Origin: Puffinus mauretanicus
Lineage: Eukaryota > Chordata > Aves > Procellariiformes > Procellariidae
Direction: 5' to 3'
Assembly: GCA_023333565.1 (NCBI GenBank)
Contig: JAJKFH010004053.1
Coordinates: forward strand, 2,604,001 to 2,668,000
DNA: 64,000 bases
The notes below the pieces were generated by a model. It saw only the letters and a program-made list of their open reading frames with translations. It made no database searches and had not been told where the DNA came from. Position numbers and translations under genes: made by a program. This document shows, in pieces, positions 1-13,334 of the stretch. Within the stretch, counting starts at the first letter, position 1. Each line of letters opens with the position of its first letter.

Positions 1-1380
1 CACATGGAGGCATAGATAGCTCACACGCACACTTACACACACAAAAGGCGAAGGAAAGGAACATGGAGTTGATTGTGGTTATTTTTTTTCTTCTTTTTTT
101 TTTTTCTGTTTGCAAAGGCAGCAAGCATGACGGCATCTGTGCCTGTCTAAATTCAGCCAAAACCATCTGCCAATAAGTTGCAGCTAAAGGGTAGAAAATC
201 ATGACTCAGAGGAGTTAGAAGGAATGTGGGAGCGAGGGCCCAGGCAATAAGCTGTGGAGATGTGTAATAGTCGGCTGCAAAGGGATGGGAAGCAGTTAAT
301 GAATGGGGTCCATCTATGCTTACCACACTTACACTACATGAACCTGATAATTAAATGAACCATTATAGCGTAATGTACCACAACACATAGCGAGGTTTTT
401 CAGATTCATGCACATGCTCTGCTCTTCCTCCCATCTATATCCTCCTCCTCCTCAGCTGCAAACCATCATCATTAAGAAACTCACTGCACAGTAAATTTGT
501 AGTTCTGTACAATGATAGTTACCTGAAATCAATGCTGGCTCTGAGTTATGGTGGCATCATAAACTGTTTGGTTGCCCTAATGGAATTATTTATCATTGCA
601 ATTATTTATTATTTATTACATCAGCTCTTAAGTTATTCCTTGCTATTGATCATATTATCCCGTGCAATTTATTCTTCATTTATGTTGTCTGGATTAGAAA
701 CCCATGAGGGAAAAACACAGATAATTATTAGTATATTTTCGTCTTCAATAGATAACATTTTGGAAGACAAAACAACAAACACAGGATATAAGAGCATAAT
801 AAGTAAAACCTGCTTAACTCAAAAAGTGGGTTCATTGTCTGAGTTATCCCAAAGTAACCTCTACTCATTTTCCCAATTGCCTGGGATAACATTGGCTTTT
901 CTGTGATAAAGCTTGTGATTTTTACTGTAGTCATAAATGGGAACACTATTAAACACAAGCACAACTATCAAGAAGATGCAGAAAACCCAACAAGAACTGA
1001 GCCTGAGTTGTGTTCTATAGTAGAGCACTTTTGAACACTTCAGAATTATTATTACCACTATATATTTATATATATATACATGCAGGATGCTCAACTAGGA
1101 TTCAAGGAATCAGGAATTCTGTTTTGGCAAAGGCAGTCCCTAAATGCATAAGTTTTGTGGTTGTCACTTGGTTTCAGATTTTTCATCTGAGATGTATTTT
1201 TCCCCATCTCCTTTCCAAGAGCCACCATCCTGGGAAGTTCCCTATTCACAGAGTTATGGCAGACATGCAGAAGAGAGGGCAGATGGCACAACGCAGACTT
1301 CGGCCCCAACACAGGGCTTGCACCTTCTGCGTTGAGCTGTGTTCCCATTACACACAATTTCTCTCTTGCATTTTTAGAAA
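1..1380. other. Non-coding AT-rich flank, no gene seen
   Basis: No supported gene. The stretch has a T-rich tract near 79-106 and a short (TA)n run near 1,057-1,080. The reading frames that stay open for 60-124 codons overlap each other on both strands. They show no recognisable domain, no signal peptide followed by a plausible mature protein, and no exon-like splice context. I read them as chance frames. Confidence 0.7.
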
Positions 1381-1394
1381 TGCTCTAGTCTTTC

Positions 1395-1560
1395 TAGAAG
1401 ATCATCTTAGCTTCTTATGCCTCTGTTTCCCCATCTCCCTGTATTGCCAGCTGAGAGTGCAAGCTATACGGAGGTGCTTGTCACTTATCTGTAGAGTACC
1501 TGGTGCAGTGGGAAGTGAAGGGCTACCACAACATAATGATAGAAATAGTGATAATGATAA
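1395..1560 (+). repeat. Possible ancient MIR/L3-type repeat relic
   Basis: The segment CCTCTGTTTCCCCATCT (about 1,421-1,437) matches the pyrimidine-rich core motif shared by old vertebrate MIR and L3/CR1-type repeats. The downstream stretch around 1,545-1,560 has the ATAATGATA-like wording often found a little after that core. The rest is too divergent to align by eye, so a chance match is quite possible. A repeat-library search would settle it. Confidence 0.28.
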
Positions 1561-4500
1561 ACTACTCTGTATTGGAAATTTGGTGTGTATCTAAAAGTCG
1601 CTCAGCAAGCAGAGAGAAGGTTGACTTTTAAACTGAGAACAAAATCTCCTAGATGGTCCTTTTCAGCCTTTGCGTTAATCTAATTATAGGAAAGCTATCA
1701 TTTTACCAGAAGCTTCAAATATCAAAAATGACTAACACTTCTTAAGGTTACTGTGTTGGAACGGTACTTTGGAAGTCCTTTGCAGAAGGAGCTTATATAT
1801 AACCAAAAATTCCAAATATGAACTCAGATTTGAAAACAAATAAGAAATGGAATACAGAGAAGCGTATTTATCAAACATTTAACATGGGTTGTTTCTGGAG
1901 AAGACTTTAGGAATATTATGTTATTCTATATTCTCTTCAACCATACTTCAGTTTCAACTAGGTATTTTTTTCACAGAAGCTGTGGTTTCTCAGAAATGAC
2001 ATTCCAATGTACTTCAAAACATGTCTAGACATGTCTAGACCCACCGATATATTTCTTGAGAGGTTCTTGCCTCATTAGATGTTGGTTCATGAAAGTTTCA
2101 CTACTGAGTGAAGGAAGAATTTATCCCGATGAAAAATCTGCAGGATTCATTTTCTTTTCTGATCCATTTCCATTGACTCATCCTGCATGAGGACAGGTAC
2201 GAATGCAGCTCCAAAAGCCATTTCACTTTCACATTCCTCTTCAGAAACAGTGGACCACTGGTTTCAAACCAATGAAAAGATCTTTGTCAATATTTAAGGG
2301 ATTCTAAACAGAATAGCCCTCTGGAAATGTTCTGTTATTCCTCTTTTAGTTGCTGATCACAAACACAGACAGGCAAAGCAGATCCTGATTTCATGTAATT
2401 TAAAAATCTCAAAACACAATTTTTCAGAGATAAATCCATCAAATGAAAACAGAAAGAATTTAAGCACAACAAAATGTACTAATACATTGTAATAAGCTAT
2501 TGAACTATATAAATTAGAGTGATTCATTTGCCTAGTTACAGAAATAAGACATTCCAGTCATCTAGTCTGTTTTCCTTCAACTGCTAAAACATCAGTTGCA
2601 TCCACCTTGCATGAAGCACTTGACCTCTGACTCAAGGCTTTCACCCCACTACTCCTTGTAAAGAAATTAAATGCACATGAACTGACTTGTATTATGTGAA
2701 CATTTTTTAATGTCACAGCTTGATTATTTAAAATTATTATAAATATATAGATATATAATTTTTGTAATAATATAATTAATATTACCATTTACTAATAATC
2801 AAATATTCCCTACAATTTCAAGGTAAAATAGCATGGATATTGCCTATACTATATGATAATAGTGAAGATTCAAGTAGCAAATATTGTATTAATTTATTTG
2901 AACGATACCTGAATTTTCAGCCAAAGTAAGCAGCAGAAAAATATTTATCCAGGCAACAAGGAGCTAAAAAAGATTTTAGGCAGAAGGAACCAAAAATAAA
3001 TATATAAATAAAAAGCACTACTGAGATATTCTGATTTTTAGTATATAATAATTCAGGACCTCATTTTCAAATAACTTACATTCAGTGAATAGACAACTTA
3101 CCAGCTGGCTGATAAGGAAAATGGCTAAGCTCCTCAAGTAAAAAAGACTGTAAAACATATGCTCTAATTGCAAATTTGTGTTTAAAAATTATTAACCTAA
3201 GCAGGGGCTGAAGAGTCTTGGTGAACCCGTGCCTGAATTGGGAACACAAACTATGTTTTCTGAATGCAGAATTCAGCCTGAGTAGCTCTAGAAGACCTGG
3301 GGCCTCCTGGTATTGTATGTGGTTTGAATGTGGCCACTGCCACAAACCCGCCACTCTTCCAGAAGCAAAAGCATCTCTATTTATTTCCATGGATTTCTTC
3401 TTGACAGTGTCTAAAGTCTCCCTTTCCAGCTTTAAATTGACAAATATTTTAGCATAGCCAGCAGATTGATTCCTGGCCTGATTTTCCTGATTTCCTGACT
3501 GGGATTTCCTTCCCACCACCAAAGCTTTTCATAAGTACCAAGTAGCCACTTAAAAGCATGAGATAACAACTAACAGCAGTGGTAGTTCACTGGCTTTTGC
3601 CTGGCTTCCCAGACTTCAACATAGCTTCTCTTTGCAAATCTGACTTTATAGCCTTTTTATCTTCAGTCTTGCAAGCAAACAGGTGCTTAGTACTAGCTCC
3701 ATTAAGTGCTCTGGAAACCTTGCAGGTGTCTCCCATATCAAATAAAGCTACTTGCTTTTACCTTAAAGATTGGTGAGGGACATTAATCGTATTACTTAGC
3801 AACCTGCCCAGCATCTCTCATACGTTAGCAAGATCAGCCACCGCCTTAATGTCTACTACGGGCCTGCCATGTTTCCAAGAGGCAGCACTGTGCCTTTGCC
3901 CAAGCCCCTGGCATTTGTAAGAAGTCCTATAACACCATCAAAATTTCCTTATAATTCTCTGAAAACCTGTCTTTCAGAAACCCCAGAGCAGACAAAGCCT
4001 TGCTTGCTGGAACGATGGCCTCCTTTGTTGACTAATCTTCCCTCTTCAGACCCTCCGATATTTCTATCTGCCTGTCTTCTTTACCCATCACTCCAAAGAG
4101 ACAACCCATTGCCTCTCACTCCAGTCTAGAGGTGTACTACTAAGCAAGCAGTGGAATAAAAGGAGAAGCACAACCAACATTTCCTCTTTCTGTGACAGCA
4201 TTTTGAAAGACTGACTGACCTCCACTCTTGTTTGGAAAGGAAGAGCAGAGGCAGTACAATCCAGAAGGCACTTCAGGGCCATGAACCGTAAGCTGAAGGA
4301 GATATTTTTCTTGACACCCACATGAAGACATCTCTGTCCTGCAGTGAAATAATAATTAAGGTGCAATCCTGACCTCAGTGTGTCCTAGTGGCTAACTTGG
4401 AGAGTTCCTAAACCAGAATGTTGACTGAGGTTAACTGGAGTTTGCTTTCATTTTCAGCAAATGGAAAATTAACATGTACATGAAATTAAAGTGGAACTTC

Positions 4501-7500
4501 AGGAAGAGTAACACCTTGAGAAAATGACAAATAATTATGGGCAATTAAAAAAAAAACAAAGGGGGCAATGTAAAAACTACAGAATTTTTAAATTTTTATT
4601 TATTTTAAATTAACTATCTTATTTCAGCATTTCTAATACATTTTCTGTTTTCCTCCTGAAATTTTTATTTTTACTGTAAAGTGGCTTAACCTTTAATGGG
4701 CAAAAAAGCCATGAAGAACATGTATATTTAAGTAAATGTTGACAGTTTATGTCTTTCATTTAGTCTCAAAGTGAAACATTGAAGTTTTGGGAAAATGGAG
4801 ATTTTTGTTTAAACCCTCCAAAATTTCTGCGCTGACCTAATCAATTTCTCAGTTCAACTTACCAAACCAAAAAATCAATTTCTGATGCAGCTTTATGGTT
4901 AGTCCAGATCTGAGGCATTTAACTCTTCCTACCCAGTCTAGTGAGCCTTTGCAACTAATGGTTTACCTCAGATGTAGCCTTCTCCATCTGTGCTGAGCAC
5001 AACCGTAATTTAGAATAGACTTTATGAGCTCAGCCCAACTTTTGGGAAAGTTTAGCAGTATACTTTAATCATCGGGTTTGGGATAAGGGGATAGATTTTA
5101 ACACGGCATAAAATTTATGCAGGGATAAATACAGACTCTCAGGAAGAAAATATGAAAGTATGAAAGGCTATTAAACTTGCAATGAAAGATCTATAAGCAA
5201 GAGATACAGTAAGTGATTCATCCTATAGCTAAGGAGCATACTTTTTGTCTAGCACTGATTATCTCTGTATCTCTTGGGATGCAGAGCTTGTACAAAAAAA
5301 AGTGAGGACTTTTTCATTTCAAAAGATGCTCCTCCATAATACTTAAGAACTACCTAGGAAGTATTTATGTATATTTTAATTGTTGAAAAAAAAAAATTAA
5401 TACCTAAGAGCCCATAAACATTTTAGAAAGGAAATCAAGAAATGGAAATCCATTTTAAAGAACTACCTCTCAAGAGACTGCCAGGAAAACAGGTATATGA
5501 GACTAAAAGGTTTTTTTTATTTTATTAGGCTAAAGAGAAAGGAGAGATCAAATAAAAACATGAAATGTAGAAAGGTGGAGTCACTTGTTGGTCTTTCTGG
5601 TTTACCACCAATATTAGTCTCATTAAATAGGATGCTGAAGGTGAAGTATATCTTAAAAGGCTGTTTACTCAGAAAAAGAATACTTTCTGACTGGAGATGA
5701 GAGTACTGCCACAGAAGGAAGGACAGGAGTGGAATATCAAATGTTCCATTAGACCAAAAAGTTAAAGATGTTTCTACACCCAGCTACAGTTGGAGGTGTA
5801 AAAATGTAGTTCCCTTAAATAGGCAAAGCATGGAAACAAGAAGCATGGAAAAAAGCTCTTACAAAAACATATCCTGCATTTCCTGGCTAGTCCAAGCATC
5901 CCAAAATGATGAGATGAGAGTCCTTATGACAAATAAAGATTTGCTAGATTTTTTCATTACAACAGGTGACTGTGCCTTATCTTGTGAAGAGACCTTACAA
6001 TAAACGTTGAAGTCCTACTAAAGGGTGGGCATCCAGAAGCAGGGAGGGAATTAGCTGCATGCCTGGTGACAGGCATGGTGGAATGTCAGAGAACCTGAGC
6101 CACCATGCCGTGCACAGCTTCTCAGCAGTCCAGAGACACTGGGGTATTGCCTGCTACACACCAGAAACTAAGAAGCTGAGAGTCAGATGAGAATAGTGGG
6201 TATCACACCAATAATTCCTACAGTGATCTCCTATGAATGAAGATGCAGCAAAGGAGGAATGTTCTCAACATGACGTAAAAGTAATCTGTGGAGCAAACAG
6301 GTCTTACCTAGTTCTCTATAAGGCAGAAGGGAGAAGAATGAAAATTAATTTCCTTTTGAACTAATACACACAAACACACATAAAAAAACATATCTATATA
6401 TATGGCTATTCTCTGCTTGAGCTATTTTTTTTTCCCAACATTTTCATTGGAAGCTGAGTATTGTTACGTATGGCAGGGGATCGGCCATTGCTCTTCTTTG
6501 CAAGCCCCGGTCACTTGTAATCTGCCAGGGCAATTCTTCTGACCCGTGGGTCTTTATATAACCTCTTTTCTTGGGAGTCCTTTGAAAGAGAACTGTGAAG
6601 TGGATGGATCTTTCTGTTGTTAGCATTGGCGTGCACTTGGCTACTGTCTTTCCTGGGAAAGTCTGCCCAACCGGGTGATGGTATGTATCAATTACAATGG
6701 CAGCCTAACCAACCCTGGAAAAAACAGAAACTAATAGTAACCATCAACTGGGTGGTTGCCAGCAACAGAAGAGTTCATCGCACTCACAGGCTGCTCCCCG
6801 CACTCTTCCGAGAAACGCTAGGGAAAGAGGGAAGTGGAGAGTGGACAGCACAAATTGCCATGGGGGCACAGCTCACAGTTTTCATAGCCACTATTTTCAT
6901 GCCTACTCAGTCTTGGGCAGGGAGTAGATACTGGGGACTGAGAATCCCTGGGCTTGTAGCAGATGGATGGGTTGACTGCACAGCTCATGCGCATTTGGTA
7001 TCACCATATAGCAGGAGAGGACCAAGGTCAGGAAGGCTCTAACTGCATCTTTATAACAGCTGCTATTTATGTGTGATTTTGTGTGCATGCCTTCTAGGGT
7101 GTGCAGCTGTAACCACTAGACCACAGTTCCTCACCTAGGCTTGGACTGTAACGCAGCTCACCAGAGGGAAGTCTCTGTCTGACAGTGTCATGCATAATAA
7201 ATGAAAAGGCCAGACAGGTTTCACAGTGCTGCCTACTATTTGGTTGACATAAAGAACAATGATTACGTTTCTTGTTCATGGTGTAAAGGCCTATTCCAGA
7301 TACTAACATAAACTCTCTTAGTGATCAGAAACAAAAATTTCTCCTGGATGTACATTCATTCCAGTTTTCTGCAGTAAAAATTCAAGTGAGGATATGACTT
7401 CGCATTGTATACATTATAAGGTATCACATGTTATATTATGTATAACATGAAAACTCCAAATTGTGAATGTATGATTGATATAACCATTAGCAGAGTTGCA

Positions 7501-8205
7501 ATTAGAAGAATTTTTAGAAGCTTTCACATCAAGAAAAGTTGAAAAAAAGTCTGATAATCCCCATGTGCAAAATATTCCATGTGTAATAACATGAAAGAAA
7601 GCCCTAGCCATCAAGCAGGTAGAATTGCAGTATCTAGAAAGGGGCCTCTATGGTATCTCAGATAACCCTTCAGGGTTTACCTAAGTTGCACTCAGAGCTG
7701 TTCCTCCTTGAAGCAACACAAGAGAGCAAAAGTAAGGGACAAATTCACCCTCCTCTCCTTTGTTTCTGTTTCCTTCCTTGCTTTTTATTTCTTAGAAAAC
7801 AGTGCACATTCTTACAAACAGAAAGCCTTTCATGTCAAGAAAAGGGCAATAACCCTGGGAAAAGAATTGATAGTACATTTTCTAAGACACATAGCTATAA
7901 GATCTCACTGGTGAGTTGGGGAAGAACAAAAGTTAACCTAGGAAATCAATGATGCTGGAAAACGGTAGGATTCCAAGCATCTCAAAGTTTAGAACAGTGA
8001 TGTCTTGAGTTACATCCATGAGGTCCTACCCTTCAATATAAAACTTGTAAATACTACCTGTGCTCTTTGAATCGATAAAAATTGATGGAGAAAGAGATAT
8101 TGCTTTCTGCAAAAGAAAAATGTGCAGTAGGCAAAATGAGAGAAAAGATGTTCCATTAAATTCTACTTTAATTATTTTATCAAAATACTCACAGCCTTGA
8201 AAGCT
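1561..8205. other. Non-coding stretch, no gene or clear repeat
   Basis: AT-rich sequence with short simple motifs. ACATGTCTAG is doubled near 2,020-2,040, giving overlapping GTCTAGAC palindromes. An A/T-only-like patch lies around 2,725-2,790, and A-runs lie near 4,549 and 5,388. The longest open frame is 146 codons on the minus strand (3,082-3,522). It resembles no family I know and has overlapping frames on the other strand. I see no splice-flanked conserved exon, CR1 fragment or LTR here. Confidence 0.65.
7427..7449. repeat. Small perfect inverted repeat (9-bp arms, 5-nt loop)
   Basis: CATGTTATA at 7,427-7,435 is followed by the five bases TTATG and then by its exact reverse complement TATAACATG at 7,441-7,449. 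It could form a short hairpin. It lies in AT-rich sequence, has no neighbouring gene, and the flanking bases do not extend the pairing. Confidence 0.75.
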
Positions 8206-8336
8206 GCACATATTTAGTGACTTTTCAGAAAATATCTGAAGTTATTTGTGCAACCAAATGAAAATGGCTCCGTGCACATATTTAGTGACTTTTCAGAAAA
8301 TATATGAAGTTATTTGTGCAACCAAATGAAAATGGC
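8206..8336. repeat. 68-bp tandem duplication (about 1.9 copies)
   Basis: A 68-bp unit beginning GCACATATTTAGTGACTT at 8,206 is repeated at 8,274. The copies match through AAAATGGC (second copy ends about 8,336), with a single visible difference (TATCTGAAG versus TATATGAAG). The second copy lacks the last few bases of the unit. Near identity in neutral-looking sequence indicates a fairly recent local duplication. No coding frame or known repeat is associated with it. Confidence 0.93.
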
Positions 8337-8341
8337 ATACA

Positions 8342-10517
8342 GTTACATTAAAAACTTGTATGAATGAGAAATATATTTGGATAGGAGTAAAGCTATGTAT
8401 ACAGAAACTACACCTGGAAACTATCTATTAGCTTGTAGTCTTACTTCATTCAAGCAATGACCCCTGTTGTTTCTAGCAAGGGTTTCCTTTGTCTGGACTT
8501 AAAATAAATCAGGAAGGAGACCTGCTTTGCTCCTTAGAAGGTACATGTGAATCTGACTATTATATTTATGTAATATGAGGCTGCTGCAGTGGAGCAACAT
8601 CATTGTGGTGATGTTTGAGTCTATACCCACAGTTCAAGTCAGATGTTGAAGTTGTAGATATCTCTGGGTACCTACTGCAACTGACTTGTCAAAAGACATC
8701 ATAAAACATCAGAAGTCCTCAACAAATTTTGAGATGTTCTATAATTCACCTGAATTGCCTGAAGTATTAAAAAAACCCCAAAACTTAAACCTCAAAAATT
8801 CTGTAATTAAGATGAGATTTTCCAGGGGGTGGGAAGTTATGCCTTACTGGAAGCACTAACTCAATAACTCTTAGGAAGTCTAGCAGCAAATTGGAGGAAA
8901 ACAAGATATTGGCAGATGTAATATTCCTGATCGTGCTAACTTTCATGTTTTTATATGTGCTATCATCCGTGATTCTCTTCAGATGGAATGCAGCAGCAAA
9001 CCTTTAAAGTCCGCATTGGGAAATGTAAAGTAATTTTAAAATAAGAAAACAGAATTTAATATCAGCTCTTGATGCTTACTGCTTAGGGTCTTTGAAAATT
9101 ATAAGCACATTAAATTGTTGGTCTAGTGTTATTAAACTAATATTTCATTTTTATTTTACACTCCATGCTTTAGAAAAGCTTTATGAACTCTCAACAGTCT
9201 TTCAAAGGCTGATTACTTAGCAGGGTAGATCATACTGCCTCATTATTGCAAAAAATGGACAATTTTTGGTAAAGTATTGCTGACAGCAGTTTTGTGTATA
9301 CTGTTAGGAAACTGTAGATATCTGAAGGAGATACTGGGGTTTATGTCTTCCTTGAAATATTTCTTCATTGCTGTTACCGATGGGCTTTGAGTTGCACAAC
9401 TAATTAGTCGTACTAAAGCATTCTGCTGTAGGAGTTACTTCACCTTCTCTCCTTGTTTGTCATCCACCTGTTACAGCTTGTGTTTTCAAACTGTGAATGC
9501 TCTGGGACACAGGCTGGCACACACCGTATGTTTGTGCAGCATCTACTACAATGAGGCCCCAACCTGGCTGAGGATTACCTGTTCTAATATTCATTTGAAT
9601 AATTATAAACCCTAGGCCTGTGAGAGTTCTTTGAAAAACAAAAATGCACTGGAGCAAAAGATGTAAATCTTTTCCTCTGCTTCATTGATGGGATCTGTTT
9701 AGTCAAATGTTGCATAAATTAGCATAGGCAGCACAGTTTATAAGACAGATGCTTTTGCAAGAAATCAGAGCATCAGCTTAGAACAGAAATTTCTTTCTTG
9801 GGGGAAATCCCAACGATTTTGTAATTACTTCTTCTTCAACATTGAAAAATCAATACTTCTGGATATTTTTCTTCAGGTGGGATTTGAAAAAAACATGTTA
9901 TTTTGGAATACAGAAAATATTTTTAATTATCTCAAATGGCAACATGCATATTAAATGCATGTTATGTTATTTAAAATAAAATGTTATTACATTACACTTT
10001 CACTAAATCAAGCAGATATATAAACACAGAGTTCCTTGTTTTTCCAGCAAAAAATAATTACAAACAGTCCTGTCATGAAATGTTCTGACATTTGCAAACT
10101 TCATTTCTGATCAAGTAGTGTCAAAATCTAAAGACAGAGACAGAAACAAGATACATCTCTCCTGATTTAATGATTCAATGAAAATAATCTAGGTGGTTCG
10201 AGGGGGACGTAAATTGCAGCAAATGTTTGAACTTTAAGATCTACAATTGAGTATTAACTTTCTACCTTTTGTTTTAGCAGAAAATCTTGCTGTTGATCTG
10301 AAAAGGTACTAGAAAGATGGGAAAAGACTGTGTAAATCACCACCACGATTTCCCTCACTGTGATGTTAATGTGTGTTTTGATTCCCAGCCATATACATTT
10401 CATGTATAATTTTGTGTTAAGCCGCAGGTCCCCAAGCTGCAGGTTTTGTAAGATTAGGTTTTTTATTCATGGGCACTCTTACATGGTGAGAGCTGGAGTT
10501 TCTTAAGGATTACTTTA
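8342..10517. other. Non-coding stretch, nothing recognised
   Basis: AT-rich sequence with no open frame of convincing length, no LINE or LTR fragment that I can recognise, and no RNA gene. The only repetitive features are short A/T runs. Confidence 0.65.
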
Positions 10518-10607
10518 ACTTGCATAAGCTTTGGTTACCAAAGTGCTATAGACCAGCTGAAAACTTGCATAAGCTTTGGTTACCAAAGTGCTATAGACCA
10601 GCTGAAA
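10518..10607. repeat. Perfect 45-bp tandem duplication (2 copies)
   Basis: A 45-bp unit beginning ACTTGCATAAGCTTTGG occupies 10,518-10,562 and is repeated base for base at 10,563-10,607. The next three bases (ACT) begin a third copy that then diverges. The lack of any mismatch makes this a young duplication, or an assembly artefact. No gene overlaps it. Confidence 0.95.
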
Positions 10608-10610
10608 ACT

Positions 10611-11409
10611 AAGCACGAGTTCTCAACCTCCTATTTTCAAATTACTTTTTGTATTCTTGTCCCACCTCAATAACATCCATGCAGCATGAGGAAGTAGTGT
10701 ATGTATAAAGTCAACATGGGCTGCAGGGCTCCTCATGAAAAGAAATTATCAGTGAGGCTTACTGCTGGCTTGGTCAAGTGACATCAAGCATCTGAAATGA
10801 TCCTTGTTAGTAAGAACTGCACCCGAAGATATGACTGCAAAAAGACAAGGGAGTTCACCAGCTAATATGCCCACAGCTGTGCTAAGTCACCTCTCCTGTG
10901 CAGACAAGACTAGATCCTTCAGTCAGTAGCTATCCCTGCTAGTTCCCTACATCAAAGGGTTGTAGAGGTAAAGTGAACTTGGATTACACTCAGACCTTGC
11001 TGCTCTTCCTCCTGTATATATATACCCATGCTAGGTGTAACCTAGGATATTCTATTATACCTCCCTGGCTGTTTGGCTAAATTTATGCCTCCTCTCTTGT
11101 GGAGAGACTTTTCTGGGGGTACAAGTGCACAGGTACTACAGGGAACAATATTGTCCATCCCCTCCTATTTCTGCTCAGAAGCAGAGAACAGACTAGCCGT
11201 GCTTTTATCAGATGAGCTCTAAGAAAATAGACATGTGTTGTTTCATAATTCTGATGCCTTCATTTATCCAACACAGAAGACGTTCAAAGCTGATACCTGT
11301 AGTTCCAATGCTGAGATGGCTTAAGTCATAAATTACTTCAGCGAAATGGCATCCCATTTACCACTGGTCTTGTTATGCATTTTGATATTAATCTAAAAAA
11401 AGGTAGAAT
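10611..11409. other. Non-coding stretch, nothing recognised
   Basis: Ordinary AT-rich sequence between the 45-bp duplication and the homopurine array. No open frame, repeat family or RNA gene that I can support. Confidence 0.65.
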
Positions 11410-11518
11410 GAAGAGAAAAAAAGAGAGAGAAGAGAAGAGAAGAGAAGAGAAGAGAAGAGAAGAGAAGAGAAGAGAAGAGAAGAGAAGAGAAGAGAAGAGA
11501 AGAGAAGAGAAGAGAAAG
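11410..11518. repeat. Homopurine tract with (AGAGA)18 pentanucleotide array
   Basis: The plus strand is purine-only over roughly 11,410-11,518. Within it, 11,426-11,515 is eighteen uninterrupted AGAGA units. The unit is mirror-symmetric, so the whole array is a polypurine mirror repeat, a class known to be able to adopt triplex (H-DNA) conformations in vitro. The array is likely length-polymorphic. It sits just after an imperfect A-rich leader (about 11,394-11,425). Confidence 0.95.
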
Positions 11519-13334
11519 CAGGTTCATCAATGTGTGTAGCTGTTACTCTAATGGCTCTCACAAGAATCAGCTTGTGCCATTAATGTGCAAAGCTGGAGAT
11601 TTAACTCACATTATGGTGATGACTAAGAAAGCATTAGACCTCTACCATAATCCTTGCCTCTAATGATTTCAGAACAAGAATGGTACAATAAATAAAATGA
11701 ACCAACCAAACAAAAACCAACCCAGCCCTGAGTAGACAAAAGGTAAAAGGCCTGCTGTAACATAAAGTCTGGAAATGTGAAAGACTGCTGGAGAAAATCT
11801 AAATAGCCTTTCACACTAAATCTGTAAACGTAAGATACCAGTGAAAAGACAGGTAGACAGAAAATCTGAGCTACCGATCTGGAGTGAATCTGAGGCAAAA
11901 CAGAGAAACTACTGGAAAATCCAGGATTTTGCAGAATGTGAACCAGTCCTCTGAGGCAGACATATAAGCCACCTATGAAAACAAAAAGACATCAGAGGGA
12001 AAAAGGCCAATGAAAAGCCAAGTCAGAATCCCCCAACAACAGATGGAGCTGAATGCAGTGTGGCAAACATCACGAGCCAAGATGATACCAAGTGTTGGAA
12101 AGAGAGGCATACTCTGTATTGGATTACTCTTACTAGAGTTTACAAGCTCTGGCATCACACTTAAAGCATGGACACAGAGGATGACTAGAGCAGTGGACAA
12201 TTTTGCAGCCAAAAGCTAAGTATTATAAATCTGAAAACTAAGGGGACATGAACACTGAGTCCAGAAGCAAAGCGGAAAAATAGCACTGCAGAAAAAGCTG
12301 CATGCATGAAGGGTAAAAGGTCGGAACTCAGAGAGTGTAAACAGTAAATGCAGAGAAGAAAACACTGTACAGATGGGAACATACCCAACATCCAGTTATG
12401 AGTGTAACAGGCCCTTTGACTCCTCCATTGTGACCTTTCAGTAGAAGTCTGAGGAATTAAATAACTGGAAAAGTTTGAGAAAGTCTTGCAGGGGACAGTA
12501 CTATGCTCAGCTGAAGAACAAGTACCTGTGCAAAAAGTTAGAAAGATATTTAGCCTATGGCTGGAGTTGAAATAGGAGACAGCTACTTTCACTGGGAGCT
12601 GTAGAGCAAGCAAAAAAATGACCAGCTTTGCTATATTGGCAATATATATGGGACTTCACCTATGTATAGAACTAACATAAGTACTAAATAAATCTCTGAA
12701 AAGGAAACATTTTTATTACCTACCAGGGGATAAATCCTCGGAAGAATGGCACAAAGCCCAGCTAGTAGGCTTTGCCAATGTGACTGTGTCTGCATTGTCC
12801 TCCCAGATGCAGGAGCACGGCGGAGTGCGGTGACACCAGGATGGCTCCAGACCCAGTCCTCTGGGCCCCACAGCTTGGCAGCAAGGAAGAGCTGAGAAAG
12901 AAACACTGTGTTCCAACTAAGGTAATTAGACCTCATCCAGTATTGTCTGGGTTACTTCTTTTAAACAGAGTCTCCTGGAGAGTTTCCACAAAAAAGGGAC
13001 GACTGTGTGGAAAAGTATTTTTTTTATTATATAAGAAAGAGTTTTTTAGGTATATCTTATCTTTCAGCCGAAAAGGGGAAGTATGAGACAAAGTCATCTT
13101 ATACTTGCATAGTAAACATACCCTTGGCACGTGTGCTGTACAATAGATTTGCTCACTGTGAGACCATCTGAATTACCGGGCTTGATGTCAGACAGCCAGG
13201 TAGGTTTGAAACATTTGGTCACAAAGAATGCAAGATTGTCTAGACAAAGATGTTACCTCTGGCTGAAAACCAGTGTTTACCTGAAGATCCTTGAGGTGCA
13301 GTAGAACAGGCTGGTGCTACACCAATGTATGCTT
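11519..13334. other. Non-coding stretch with purine-biased plus strand
   Basis: The plus strand is noticeably A/G-rich across about 11,640-12,600, so the opposite strand has long pyrimidine-rich open frames, the longest 142 codons at 12,185-12,613 minus. These frames are compositional: they encode leucine/serine/phenylalanine-rich text with no recognisable domain. No repeat family was recognised before the CR1 relic that starts near 13,335. Confidence 0.55.

Noticed and set aside
532..906. 124-codon hydrophobic-looking frame on the plus strand
   Set aside because: AT-rich composition alone gives Leu/Ile/Ser-rich frames. It overlaps minus-strand frames, matches no family, and has no exon or promoter context.
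3082..3522. 146-codon minus-strand frame, the longest outside repeats
   Set aside because: No recognisable domain, an overlapping open frame on the other strand, and no splice or promoter context. It stays only as a chance frame.
12185..12613. 142-codon minus-strand frame
   Set aside because: It lies opposite a purine-rich plus strand, so stop codons are depleted by composition. The product is Leu/Ser/Phe-rich without domains.
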